NCBI GenBank assembly: GCA_013287405.1
Contig: JABDDW010000001.1
Location: forward strand, 1 to 55,238
Direction of reading: 5' to 3'
Length of the DNA stretch: 55,238 bases
Source: Deltaproteobacteria bacterium
GTDB lineage: Bacteria; Bdellovibrionota; Bdellovibrionia; JABDDW01
This document shows positions 34,781-43,708 of the stretch, one piece after another (position 1 is the stretch's first letter; each line of letters opens with the position of its first letter). Below the pieces are notes generated by a model. It was not told where the DNA came from, made no database searches, and saw nothing but the letters and a program-made list of their open reading frames with translations. Both the position numbers and the translations under genes were made by a program.

Positions 34781-34858
34781 GCTCCGACGTTTTGAACGCA
34801 AGCAACGCAAGCCGAATGCCCGGGATTCTGTAGAATCCCAATTCCTTCCCGTCAGCTG

Positions 34859-36517
34859 TCATCTACGGACGAGAATCCAAGCGGGGTCCTCAAGACTGAT
34901 CCCGGGCGATAATTGAAAACCATGAGCAAAAAGATACTGGGCCCAGCCGTGTTCTTCCTTACTCTGCGGATCTATGATCCAGGTATCTACCTTTTGCATC
35001 CATTCAGTGGGAGAGATTTGTTCGTAAAGTTTCAACTCACCAGGGTCAAAAAGGATAAAGTCACGGAGATAGTTGATCTGGCTTGAAAATCTAAGATCAA
35101 CCGCAACCTTTTTAGTTTTATCCAGATGATGAAGTTCTCGATACAAATGCCATTCGGAGGCGGTTGGGATTTTGGAGGTTATAAAATGGCCGGGCCATTT
35201 CCCTGAAAAGCAAAGGGCTATCAAAACACCCCAAAAAAGAGGAGAGGGCCGCCCTGAAGAAGTAGTTTTATTCATATCGGCGATCCCTAAAACGAGAGCC
35301 GCAATGAGGCCCGGCAAGACAATTAATTCATAGTGAAAGACCAAAGCAATCATATTGGTGTAATCGTGACAGATGTTCATCATGATTCCTGGAACCGCAA
35401 GAACGGCCCACCACAAGACTTCCTTCGAACGATAAAAGAAAGCGTAGGGGCCTAATACAAAAACGATGTATTTGATTTTATTGAAACCAAAACAAGTCTT
35501 AAGGATTTCTCCCCAGTAACGTGGCGTCGTGAGAATATGAAAAGCAATTTCGGGAACAGTTTTACCAAAAGAGCTGAAGCGCCCGACGATAGGATGATCT
35601 CCGTTCTTTAGGACAGTATAGTGGGGAATAAAAATCTTGAGGGCCAAATATCCATAAATCATGGAGAGGCCAACGGTCCCGACAAATAAAAGTTGTCGTT
35701 CAAATTTAGAAAATCTTAGGGTTTCAGAAAAAAGAATAGGGATTCCAAAGAAAAATGTAACAGCAAATAAATTTTCTTTGCATAAGAGCGTGAAGATTAA
35801 AAATAGGAAATAGCAAGCTACGGATTTCTTCCAGAGGGAGAAAATCATGCCCAGAAGTCCAACAAAAGCGAGAACATCTTCGCGAAAATCAAAGAGCATC
35901 CCCGAACGCAGCCCTCTGTGGGCTAATATAATGATAAAGACCGAAAGCAGAATACCAGGGTCCGTTTTTAAAGGGCTTCGGGTCACAAAAAACCATAATG
36001 TCCCGCAGAGCAAAACCACCTGAAGGAAGAAAATCCATTCGTCGTAATGAAGAAACATAGTCAGTGGAGAAAGAAATATATAAGCAAACATGAGGTGATC
36101 GCCCAACACAGTACCAGCCTTTGAAACTGAAGCCTTAAGCCAAACGCCTTTGTCGTAGGGGAAAAACAAGGCCTGGTGAGCGTAAGAGACATCAAATCCA
36201 TGGGTGCTCAGGGACCAGTGACGAAAACAATGCCCGATAAAAAGGAGTCCGCCCACAAAAGATAAGAAAAAAAACGAAGATCGAAGTTGAAAGTGAGGAT
36301 TTGAAAATCGCCTACCTAATGCCCCCAGATCGAGTAAATTAAACGCATTCATTCTAAAACTTAGATAAGAGAAAACCAAGAAAGCTAGGGACCAAACTTC
36401 GACGTTTGAAAAATCAATTTGCATTCGGCTAAAATGAAAAACTGCGCCACCGGTAATAACTAAAAGAAAGACAATACGACTTAAGGCTTTTGTTACTTTA
36501 TTAATGATGTTAGGCAT
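34859..36517 (-). CDS. DUF2079 polytopic membrane protein A
   Basis: 552 residues with about ten or more hydrophobic segments. A block with FRHWSLSTHGFDVSYAHQAL (about 100-120) followed by GDHLMFAYIFLSPLT fits the DUF2079 family, whose members look like GT-C type membrane glycosyltransferases: an Asp/His-containing periplasmic loop after the first membrane spans. The C-terminal ~100 residues are soluble and extracytoplasmic. It is divergent from a second DUF2079 protein only 42 bp away, so the two may share regulation. The donor (perhaps a polyprenyl-linked sugar) is inferred from the GT-C fold only. Confidence 0.75.
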   Translation of the reverse strand: MPNIINKVTKALSRIVFLLVITGGAVFHFSRMQIDFSNVEVWSLAFLVFSYLSFRMNAFNLLDLGALGRRFSNPHFQLRSSFFFLSFVGGLLFIGHCFRHWSLSTHGFDVSYAHQALFFPYDKGVWLKASVSKAGTVLGDHLMFAYIFLSPLTMFLHYDEWIFFLQVVLLCGTLWFFVTRSPLKTDPGILLSVFIIILAHRGLRSGMLFDFREDVLAFVGLLGMIFSLWKKSVACYFLFLIFTLLCKENLFAVTFFFGIPILFSETLRFSKFERQLLFVGTVGLSMIYGYLALKIFIPHYTVLKNGDHPIVGRFSSFGKTVPEIAFHILTTPRYWGEILKTCFGFNKIKYIVFVLGPYAFFYRSKEVLWWAVLAVPGIMMNICHDYTNMIALVFHYELIVLPGLIAALVLGIADMNKTTSSGRPSPLFWGVLIALCFSGKWPGHFITSKIPTASEWHLYRELHHLDKTKKVAVDLRFSSQINYLRDFILFDPGELKLYEQISPTEWMQKVDTWIIDPQSKEEHGWAQYLFAHGFQLSPGISLEDPAWILVRR

Positions 36518-36559
36518 AAAGAAGAACCCTACAATTCATGAAGAAGGGGGTCAACTCTA

Positions 36560-38131
36560 ATGAGCAAAGTTCTGAATTTGTTTTTCATATTAAGCATGGG
36601 CATTCCTGCCATTTTTGGTGGCCTACAGGGTTACCCGAGCTTTCTCAGCAATTTTCGAAACCCACTCATCATTTTTACGATTTTATTTTTCCCTCTTTGG
36701 TCCATGAATCCAGCGAGAGAATGGCTTCAAACCTTTTTCGAAAAACCGACAGATTGCCTTTCAGATAAAAAAGAAAAAGTCTTTGTGTTTTGGATCGTTA
36801 TTTTCTTTTGTCTTGTGTACCTCAAAGTTGCTTTTCTAAATTATTTTTCTTTTCAAGTTTCAGCCAATGATTTTTCTGTCTATGACTATCTTATTCCTGA
36901 AACGGCCTGGGGTAGATTTATGCAATCTCCAGCCTGTTCTTATTGCAACCATTTTGGTGTTCATTCCACGCCCATATTATTCCTTTTATACCCCGTGCAC
37001 AGGTTTTTTAACTCGCCCCTCTTCTTTATTTGTCTTCATCCTATTGTATTAGCCCTCGGGAGCGTCCCTCTCATCGCTCTTACAAGGTTAAGAATACTGG
37101 CTCCGGTCCACAGGGTCCTAGTTGTCATCTCTTACTTTTTCTTTGCTCCACTCATCACCACTTTGGATTATAATTTTCATATCGAAATTTTTTATATTCC
37201 CCTTGGATTGTCCTTAATTTACTTCCTGGAGAAACAATCGTGGCTTAAATTTGCCATTATTTTCTTACTTTACTTGGCTGTAAAAGAAGACGGCGCGATC
37301 TACGCGTCAGCACTTGCCGGTGGGGCTCTGATGTCCAAGATGGAAAGGCCCTATAAGACGAAAATAATTTGGCTTACAAGTCTTATTGTTATTGCATCTC
37401 TCACCTTCTGGCTTAATTCAAGAGTTATACTCCCGCGGAATCGCGGTCCCCTTGAAGAGGGCGTAAAATTTTGGTCGAAGTACGGGAATACTCCAATAGA
37501 AATTCTTGACTCTTTTCTACGAAACTGGGGAGAAATATTGGGACTTATTGTGAACGGGGGTTGGTTAAAGATCCTAGGGCTTGTGCTTTGGACTCCTCTA
37601 TTTTTTCTCGGTACAGCACTCCCCAGTCTAGTTTTTGGCCTCATACATTCTACGGCCAATGCTGTTCAGGTCCAGAAGGTCGATCTTTATTACGCTTGCC
37701 CCCTTATTCCATTTTGTTTTGGGGGATTAATTATTTTTTTAAGTAAGAACTCTTTAACAAAAAAGACTCGTTCAGCATTAGTGTCGGGAATCGTAGTCCT
37801 CAATCTATTTTTTGGGGAATACCTCACCTTTTCCCAGCCAAATCCAAAGTACAAGGATTTTACAGCCGCATCTCAAGCCATGGATCTGACAAAAAAGATC
37901 TGCTCCCAGGGGGTTTTTGTGCCTCACTTAAACTACATTCACGACCTTAATCTCTTAAGTCAAAGATGCCTCGAAAATAAAGTTGATTATTTTTTGATCA
38001 ATGAGAAGCTAAACCCATATCCTCTTCGAAATAGTGACGTCTCAAATTTTATTAACCTCCTCAGTTCAGATAGCGAGTACGAAAAATTGGATTTTGGTGG
38101 CTTCCTTGTCTTTCGTAAAAAGAATCCATAA
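36560..38131 (+). CDS. DUF2079 polytopic membrane protein B
   Basis: 523 residues. The ATG at 36560 is preceded by AAGGGGG. The many-pass membrane layout matches protein A, with the corresponding loop SANDFSVYDYLIPETAWGR and HFGVHSTPILFLLYPVH (about 105-145), then LDYNFHIEIFYIPLGL and VKEDGAIYASALAGG, hallmark blocks of DUF2079. The C-terminal domain after about residue 420 is soluble and Cys-containing. Probably a GT-C-type envelope glycosyltransferase; the acceptor is unknown. Confidence 0.78.
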   Translation: MSKVLNLFFILSMGIPAIFGGLQGYPSFLSNFRNPLIIFTILFFPLWSMNPAREWLQTFFEKPTDCLSDKKEKVFVFWIVIFFCLVYLKVAFLNYFSFQVSANDFSVYDYLIPETAWGRFMQSPACSYCNHFGVHSTPILFLLYPVHRFFNSPLFFICLHPIVLALGSVPLIALTRLRILAPVHRVLVVISYFFFAPLITTLDYNFHIEIFYIPLGLSLIYFLEKQSWLKFAIIFLLYLAVKEDGAIYASALAGGALMSKMERPYKTKIIWLTSLIVIASLTFWLNSRVILPRNRGPLEEGVKFWSKYGNTPIEILDSFLRNWGEILGLIVNGGWLKILGLVLWTPLFFLGTALPSLVFGLIHSTANAVQVQKVDLYYACPLIPFCFGGLIIFLSKNSLTKKTRSALVSGIVVLNLFFGEYLTFSQPNPKYKDFTAASQAMDLTKKICSQGVFVPHLNYIHDLNLLSQRCLENKVDYFLINEKLNPYPLRNSDVSNFINLLSSDSEYEKLDFGGFLVFRKKNP

Positions 38132-38274
38132 CTCCTCAAGGCGTCAAACTCTGGTATTCTGGTAGAGGTAGCAAGACTTCAGTCTTGAATTCCTTATAGG
38201 ACTTTGCCAATCCAAAAACATCCATTAACCTTAATACGAGATTTCTACGATAATTCAAATCCAAGGAGAAGATT

Positions 38275-38985
38275 TTGAGACAAAGGCCGTGGGTAATCAA
38301 GTTGATGACCACCTCCCTACTTCTTGTCCCTGTTACCGCACTTAGCTTAGCGTATTTCTCAGCAGAAAAAAACGGGATGCCCATCAATACCGCTATTGCA
38401 TTAGACCTTTGGGTTTTGAGTGCTGCAAGTCTCGTAGCGGCCTTCGGAGTTTGGCGCGTCCGCCCGTGGGGATTTGCCATATTTTTTCTATTTGTTCTAG
38501 GAGTTCTAGGGGGGGATATTCTTCGCATCATCAAGAATCCAGAGTCGCTAAATTTTTGGGATTTATTCGACGTAAGTTTGATTGCCATCGGAGTCATCTT
38601 TATTCTTCAGAAGCACGTAGCCGCTCCCTATTTTAATCCTAAAATTCGTTGGTGGGAGAGACCTGCTCGACACAAGATTCTTTTATCTGTAAAGCTTCTG
38701 GTTTCTGGAGAGCCGGTGGTGGGCCAAATTCTGGACGTGAGTAAGACGGGTTGCTTCTTAGATACGGCGGCCGCTCTTAGCGCAGGAGATATTGTAGAAA
38801 TGGATTTAGAGTTCAAAGAATTTAAATTTGAAACTCAAGCGAAAGTGATTAGAAAGAGTATGAACCCTAGAGGCGTAGGCCTCATGTTTGTCGACTCTAC
38901 AATTGAAAATAAGCGCGAAATAAGGCGAATTATAAAAGATCTTAAAAGAAATATTTCAAAGACAACGCAGACGTCGATCATTTGA
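38275..38985 (+). CDS. Membrane protein with C-terminal PilZ domain
   Basis: 236 residues. The start is a TTG at 38275 supported by AAGGAG eight bases upstream; no ATG gives the full N terminus. Three or four membrane segments occupy residues 8-120 (LMTTSLLLVPVTALSLAYF, AIALDLWVLSAASLVAAF, AIFFLFVLGVLGG, VSLIAIGVIFIL). The PilZ domain follows from about 133, with RPARHK near the start in place of the usual RxxxR and the second motif DVSKTG. It may bind cyclic-di-GMP and signal to the membrane, but the first motif is RxxR, so binding should be tested. Its 3' end overlaps the convergent gene by 30 bp. Confidence 0.75.
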   Translation: MRQRPWVIKLMTTSLLLVPVTALSLAYFSAEKNGMPINTAIALDLWVLSAASLVAAFGVWRVRPWGFAIFFLFVLGVLGGDILRIIKNPESLNFWDLFDVSLIAIGVIFILQKHVAAPYFNPKIRWWERPARHKILLSVKLLVSGEPVVGQILDVSKTGCFLDTAAALSAGDIVEMDLEFKEFKFETQAKVIRKSMNPRGVGLMFVDSTIENKREIRRIIKDLKRNISKTTQTSII

Positions 38986-40005
38986 GCATTCTTGTTGTAT
39001 TCTTAAATTGAATCGACTTATTAAATCAATAAGTTCTGACATTGCAGAATCCAATCGTGACATAGAATCATCGAGAATAGGGTTCGCTTCTACTAAATAG
39101 TAGCCCTGCCGTTCTCTCTTAATATCTCCGAGCCTAGATAACAGGGTCTTAGCATTAACTCTCTCTTCCTGAAGTCTATTAACGTAATCAAGGGTTAAGA
39201 TCTCCTGGTATCCCATCGCTAATATAGCCTTATAGAATGCGTCCTTATCAGTGAGTTCGCCTTGATTGTTAAAAGCTCCTCTCACGTCTTCAGGCAGGCC
39301 TTCAATCCCGCCCTCAAGTCGGATCTGATTTTCAAACATTATTGTATAAGCCTCAAATTCTCCACCAGGAGACATGATAATATCTTTGATGTATGAATCT
39401 CTATCTTCGTATTTCTCCAAAAATTTGCGTCCCGCGAGCTCAATTTTACTTCGAGAAAAATGAATCAACTCATGAATGACAATGAGGTATTCTTTTTGAA
39501 ATCTTGAAATCTGAGTTAGGGACGCACCTAAACTTTTGGTCGAAATACATATTTTTTCGCGCCCTGAAAGACGGTATCCATCTATATAGTCCTTGTGAAC
39601 TTTCTCAGACAGGAGCAAAGACCCGTCATTTATTAATTTGGCTTTTAGATCAGCAGCCTGTTTCGGGATGAGGTATGGATTTAAAAGCTCATGAGACTTT
39701 ATCTGATCGATATAGTACACAGGTTTAAAATGATAATCAGCAACAACATCGTTCTGAAGGACGCAAAACGCCACCCATTTTGATAAATCACCGGGATCGT
39801 CGCTTCCGATTAATTTTAGACTATCAGTGATCACTTTTTCAGCATCGGTATTGCCCTCAGCAAATTTGAATAGGCCGAGAATTTCATTTCGGCTCATGGG
39901 ACCCGGCAAGGGTTTCCATTTCGCAGCGGGCGAAGGAGAACTCCCGAGAGCTTTGCTAAGAACCAATAGAAAAATGAACGCCACGGACCCATTTTTTATT
40001 TTCAT
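38956..40005 (-). CDS. Exported protein with an HExxH metallopeptidase motif
   Basis: 349 residues. The signal peptide is MKIKNGSVAFIFLLVLSKALG. HELIH at 178-182 is the classic zinc-metallopeptidase helix, preceded by hydrophobic LIVI. An acidic site, GEFEAY, at 215-220 is well placed for a third zinc ligand (ExxAY), as in gluzincins. Two late Cys (CSNDRRLRC) may form a disulfide. The rest is not like any peptidase family I know. The peptidase call rests on the motif alone. It overlaps the PilZ gene end by 30 bp; upstream 600 bp are non-coding. Confidence 0.55.
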   Translation of the reverse strand: MKIKNGSVAFIFLLVLSKALGSSPSPAAKWKPLPGPMSRNEILGLFKFAEGNTDAEKVITDSLKLIGSDDPGDLSKWVAFCVLQNDVVADYHFKPVYYIDQIKSHELLNPYLIPKQAADLKAKLINDGSLLLSEKVHKDYIDGYRLSGREKICISTKSLGASLTQISRFQKEYLIVIHELIHFSRSKIELAGRKFLEKYEDRDSYIKDIIMSPGGEFEAYTIMFENQIRLEGGIEGLPEDVRGAFNNQGELTDKDAFYKAILAMGYQEILTLDYVNRLQEERVNAKTLLSRLGDIKRERQGYYLVEANPILDDSMSRLDSAMSELIDLISRFNLRIQQECSNDRRLRCL

Positions 40006-40602
40006 CCATTTTCCGTGATGCAGTTTCTATTCCGATTCTTTATGATGCTGTGTGGATTTTTAGGCAAAGGCTTCAGGCAACGGCCATCGGTTTGGGGAGT
40101 CAGGGTGGGGGAGGTTGATTCACCAATTTATACAAAGCCCCACCTAAGTGATGAGCTTTAACTTTTAAGTCGTTAAGATCTCCTTGTTTTAGAGCAAAGG
40201 GATTTTTTGGCTAGATACGATAAGCTTGGAGCTTCACTTTATAAATTGCATAGATTCACCCTGAACCCAGATTCAAAGAACCGATCCCCTGACCTGATCC
40301 CGGCTTACCTGAAGCCTTAAACCTGGGAACAGTCCTTCCCTACTTGTTCCACACAAAATCATAAAGAACCCTATTCCGCGCGAAGGGTGCCATTTTATGT
40401 CACAGTGTCTAAACAATTTTGGGTTTTTGAGAGCATGCCCCGCCGTTAATTCTCATTCAAAACCTTTATAGAAGAAGAAATGCTCGTAATGGCTGGAATT
40501 TATCTAGGCATGAACTTTGAAATATCTGGGACATGGAAAAGGTCTCCGTTGGGCCTCATTATTTGGGCTGTTGTGCCGGAGAGATTATAAAGGAAGGACT
40601 TT
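40006..40602. other. 597-bp intergenic region before the Gly/Tyr-rich lipoprotein gene
   Basis: No open frame or RNA gene is convincing. The half-site TGTCTAAAC at 40406-40414 matches half of the palindrome at 14026-14042. The string AAGCTTGGAGC (near 40222) also occurs in the inverted repeat at 19822. Otherwise I see nothing in it. Confidence 0.35.
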
Positions 40603-41061
40603 ATGAAGATTAAATTGCTGGTTCTTTTAGCGGGAACATTCCTCGGTGTCGCGTATCTCGTTGGATGCGGTGGCGGAGGAAACAATGGCGGAGGCGTGAC
40701 TTGCCCCGCAGGACAAACATATATCAATGGTACTTGCCAAGTGGGAGTCGGGGCTAACGGCTACGCCGCATGCCAAACTCTTGTCGGAACTCCACAGTAC
40801 CAGGCTTGCATAGCTCAACAAGGATGCACCGGTGGCTACACCGGTGGTTATGCCGGAGGTTATCCAGGCTACGGCGGCTATAATAACGGATACCCTGGAG
40901 GAGGGGTTGCCGCATATCCCAATCAAAATTGCGGCGGCCAATCAGGTTTTGGGCCCCCAGGCTATTACGGCGGCGGATACTCCCCCTATCCTCCTCAAGG
41001 CGGCTACTACTACCAACCCTATTACCCTGTTCAATGGGGAATAGGAATAAATTTCCATTAA
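40603..41061 (+). CDS. Gly/Tyr/Pro-rich lipoprotein
   Basis: 152 residues, with AAGGAAGGA before the ATG. The signal peptide ends in the lipobox LVGC at residue 22, followed by a Gly/Asn run. A Cys-containing region (CPAGQTYINGTCQ, a follistatin-like short loop) leads to a repeat-rich half built from GGY, GYPG and YPP units (about 78-140). Such low-complexity Gly-Tyr tails are seen on surface-exposed lipoproteins and in adhesive or flexible coats. A strong terminator follows. Confidence 0.72.
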   Translation: MKIKLLVLLAGTFLGVAYLVGCGGGGNNGGGVTCPAGQTYINGTCQVGVGANGYAACQTLVGTPQYQACIAQQGCTGGYTGGYAGGYPGYGGYNNGYPGGGVAAYPNQNCGGQSGFGPPGYYGGGYSPYPPQGGYYYQPYYPVQWGIGINFH

Positions 41062-41090
41062 CTTTAAAAACTTCCTTTAGTCTTTCTTTG

Positions 41091-41122
41091 AATTCGCCTC
41101 CAGTAATGGAGGCGAATTTTTA
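41091..41122 (+). terminator. Intrinsic terminator of the Gly/Tyr-rich lipoprotein gene
   Basis: AATTCGCCTCCA at 41091-41102 pairs perfectly with 41107-41118 around a GTAA loop, and the stem runs directly into TTTA. A convergent gene ends 8 bp beyond, so it may act in both directions. Confidence 0.8.
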
Positions 41123-41129
41123 TTTACGC

Positions 41130-42350
41130 CTAAGTATTGCGTCTCAATTTTTGAGCAAAAAACCCGTCCTCGTTGTCTTTTGCAGGATCCGTTCGAAGCG
41201 AATCTCCCTCAACTCTAAAATCCCCGTTGTCACTTAAAAAGCGCTCGATTTGCGCCGAGTTCTCTTCATCGAGAAGACTGCATGTGGCATAAACAAGTCG
41301 TCCGCCGGGTCTTACAAGCTTTGAATAAGAATTTAAAATATCAAGTTGAAGGACTTTGAGGCGGATTAGGTCGTCTTCGGAGAGCTTCCATTTGGTATCC
41401 GGATTTCTTCTAAGAACACCCGACCCGCTGCATGGTGCATCTATGAGAACCCCGTCAAAACTATGAGCAAGCCTTTTAGTAGATTTAGAATTAGTAATGG
41501 GTTGAATACGTAGATTTGATACTCCTGCTCTTCTAGAACGTTTTTTAAGCTCGCTTAATTTTCTTTCAGAAACATCGGCTGCAAGGAGGCTTCCCTTATT
41601 ATTCATGAGTGCCGCGAGGTGGAGAGTTTTTCCGCCAGCACCTGCACACATATCTGCGATGCGCTCCCCAGGTTTCGGATCAAGAAGAATAGAAACCCTC
41701 TGGGAGCCCTGATCTTGGACTTCAAAAAAACCTGCTTTAAATGCTTGGGTCGTAAATACATTTTGTCGCGATTCTAAAATAAGGCTGTCTTCGAGACTGC
41801 CAAATTGCGTCGGGATCTTCTCGTTTTGAAGTAATTTTTGAAGACTATTTCGATCTATTTTAAGACGGTTTGTTCTCAAATAAACTGGTGCCGCTTGATT
41901 TAAGCTTATGAGGAGTTGGGATGTATTCCTTCCGTGGCTAGCTTCGAATCTTTCGTAGAGCCACTGGGGGAATGCAACGTCGAGATAGTTTTCTTTTTTC
42001 TCTTCAATACGCCTTTTAAATCGCTCAAATTTGAAATCCAGAGAAAAATTTTTGAATAAAAACTCTGAAACATCTTGTTTATTTTGCCACCCTTCGTAAA
42101 TTCCCCAAAGAAAAAGATAGTCGTTTTGATTTTCTGGAATTTTTTCTAGAAAATAGCAAAGAAGTCCCCACCACCTTGTTATACTATAGACTGTCTCAGC
42201 AACAAATCTCCTGTCGCGTCCACCCCACTTACGGTTATTTCGAAAAGTCCGTTCTAGAACCTTATCGGAATAGAACCCCTCCTCAAATATATCTTTGAGA
42301 CAAATGGAAATACCTCTGACAAGTACCGGGTGAAACTCCTTAGGAGTCAT
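41130..42350 (-). CDS. RsmB-type 16S rRNA cytosine-C5 methyltransferase (NOL1/NOP2/Sun family)
   Basis: 406 residues. The N-terminal helical RNA-binding region (1-160) is followed by the Rossmann domain with SAM motif I ADMCAGAGGKTLHLAAL, an acidic motif II AADVSERKL, the conserved Cys motif IDAPCSGSGVLRRNPD and the catalytic YATCSLLDEEN. The order and the two Cys define m5C RNA methyltransferases. E. coli RsmB (16S C967) is the closest functional model. The ATG at 42350 lacks a good ribosome-binding site, so the start may differ by a few codons. The gene downstream in transcription is on the other strand, after a shared terminator. Confidence 0.88.
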   Translation of the reverse strand: MTPKEFHPVLVRGISICLKDIFEEGFYSDKVLERTFRNNRKWGGRDRRFVAETVYSITRWWGLLCYFLEKIPENQNDYLFLWGIYEGWQNKQDVSEFLFKNFSLDFKFERFKRRIEEKKENYLDVAFPQWLYERFEASHGRNTSQLLISLNQAAPVYLRTNRLKIDRNSLQKLLQNEKIPTQFGSLEDSLILESRQNVFTTQAFKAGFFEVQDQGSQRVSILLDPKPGERIADMCAGAGGKTLHLAALMNNKGSLLAADVSERKLSELKKRSRRAGVSNLRIQPITNSKSTKRLAHSFDGVLIDAPCSGSGVLRRNPDTKWKLSEDDLIRLKVLQLDILNSYSKLVRPGGRLVYATCSLLDEENSAQIERFLSDNGDFRVEGDSLRTDPAKDNEDGFFAQKLRRNT

Positions 42351-42387
42351 GATGGTGCGCGGCAGGTACCGCCTCGGGAGACCGACA

Positions 42388-43110
42388 TCAAAAGACGAAC
42401 AGTGCGCCTACTGAAAGAAAGAACCCGTTAAACTGACCATCCGAGAGAAGATGGACCTCATTTTTTAGCCCTGTCTCGACAAAAAATCCAGTATTGCCAA
42501 TTAGGTTGAAAAATCTCACCCCTCCGACCAATTCGTAGTTTAGAGACAGCGTGCTTTCGTTAGTGATCTGCTGAAAGAAAACTCCTGGCCCAACACCGAT
42601 TCCAAAATAAACTGGAAAAGTGCTAGCGGCATCGGGAAAGAGGATCATCGGAAGGACCGCAAAATTCAAGGCCGTACCTTCTGGAAATTGATATCCGATA
42701 AAATCGGCCCTCAAGGCCCAATCGGCAAGCCTACCTAATTCGCCCATGCGATAAGTGACTCCCCCTTGAAGGCGCCCGGCGTTACTCACATGGGGCGTGC
42801 CACCCCATTGATAGGCATCTGACCCCAGAAAGCCGCCGAGATGAAGAGCTAAATAATGATCATTGGGTGAAACGCTATTATCATTTTGCTGTCCGTCTGA
42901 TCTCTTTTGAAAGTATTTACGGGCCTGGTTTTCCCCGGAAGGGGCTGGAGCAGGGGACCCTTGAACTGCAGGAGGATTCGGTTCGTCTCCTGAAGAGGCA
43001 CCCTCTTCGCCGACGGGAGTTTTGCTCAACCCAAGACTTGAAAAACCAAAAACCAATACGATAAAGAGAAAAAAACTCTTTAACCCTCTAATCTTGTAAT
43101 ATGTTCTCAT
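42388..43110 (-). CDS. Predicted outer-membrane beta-barrel protein
   Basis: 240 residues. A signal peptide (RGLKSFFLFIVLVFGFSSLGLSK) is followed by a Pro/Ala/Gly-rich spacer (PPAVQGSPAPAPSG). Alternating beta strands follow, with Gly/aromatic turns (YLALHLGGFLGSDAYQWGG, GVGPGVFFQQI, GFFLSVGALFVF) and a terminal Phe, the C-terminal signature of Gram-negative outer-membrane proteins. No function assigned. It lies 37 bp upstream of the methyltransferase gene on the same strand and may share its transcript. Confidence 0.7.
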   Translation of the reverse strand: MRTYYKIRGLKSFFLFIVLVFGFSSLGLSKTPVGEEGASSGDEPNPPAVQGSPAPAPSGENQARKYFQKRSDGQQNDNSVSPNDHYLALHLGGFLGSDAYQWGGTPHVSNAGRLQGGVTYRMGELGRLADWALRADFIGYQFPEGTALNFAVLPMILFPDAASTFPVYFGIGVGPGVFFQQITNESTLSLNYELVGGVRFFNLIGNTGFFVETGLKNEVHLLSDGQFNGFFLSVGALFVF

Positions 43111-43166
43111 GGCTCACTATCATGGCATTGACTTAAAGAAAAGGCAAACTCATTGCATAGCGTCAC

Positions 43167-43195
43167 TTGACAGTTTCACGGGTTAAAAGTAACTT
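43167..43195 (+). promoter_or_regulatory. Likely sigma-70-type promoter giving a leaderless nrdR mRNA
   Basis: TTGACA at 43167-43172 and TAACTT at 43190-43195 are 17 bp apart. The expected start falls at about 43201-43203, the nrdR ATG itself. No Shine-Dalgarno sequence precedes that ATG, so a leaderless mRNA would explain the arrangement. Confidence 0.45.
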
Positions 43196-43200
43196 TAATT

Positions 43201-43692
43201 ATGCGATGCCCTTACTGTAGTCATTTGGACGACCGAGTTCTTGATACACGTATCCAACGGGAAGGTAGTTTTATAAGGCGTCGGAGGGAATGCCTGAGCT
43301 GTAAAGGACGGTTTTCCACCCAAGAAACGTTACTTGAGGTGTTTCCGCTGGTGATTAAAAACGACGGTCGTAGGGAACCTTTCTCGAAAGAAAAAATTCT
43401 CCGTGGAATGGAAATTGCCTGTCAAAAGCGACCCATTAGCCATGAACAGGTTCAAGAAGTAGTGGAGCGAGTTTCCAAATGGGTTGTGGATCAATTCGAT
43501 AATGAAGTACGGTCGAAGTATATTGGTGAAAAGGTTATGAAAGAAATGTTTCATTTGGATGACGTCGCGTACGTTCGCTTCGCCAGCGTTTATCGACAGT
43601 TTAAGGACATCAAAGAATTTATGAACGAACTTGAAGCAACCAAGAATAAAGAAGAATATCCACCCTTTGAATTGACCCCTCCCCCTTCATAA
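43201..43692 (+). CDS. nrdR: Transcriptional repressor NrdR of ribonucleotide reductase genes
   Basis: 163 residues. The N-terminal zinc ribbon has Cys pairs CPYC (residues 3-6) and CLSC (about 31-34), with DTRIQREG and RRRREC between them, followed by the ATP-cone (about 46-136) that senses dATP/ATP. NrdR binds NrdR boxes in front of nrd genes and shuts them off when dATP is high. No nrd gene or obvious NrdR box lies in this window. It heads a five-gene plus-strand run including nusB, as in many bacteria. Confidence 0.95.
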   Translation: MRCPYCSHLDDRVLDTRIQREGSFIRRRRECLSCKGRFSTQETLLEVFPLVIKNDGRREPFSKEKILRGMEIACQKRPISHEQVQEVVERVSKWVVDQFDNEVRSKYIGEKVMKEMFHLDDVAYVRFASVYRQFKDIKEFMNELEATKNKEEYPPFELTPPPS

Positions 43693-43708
43693 CGATAAAG
43701 GTTCCATA

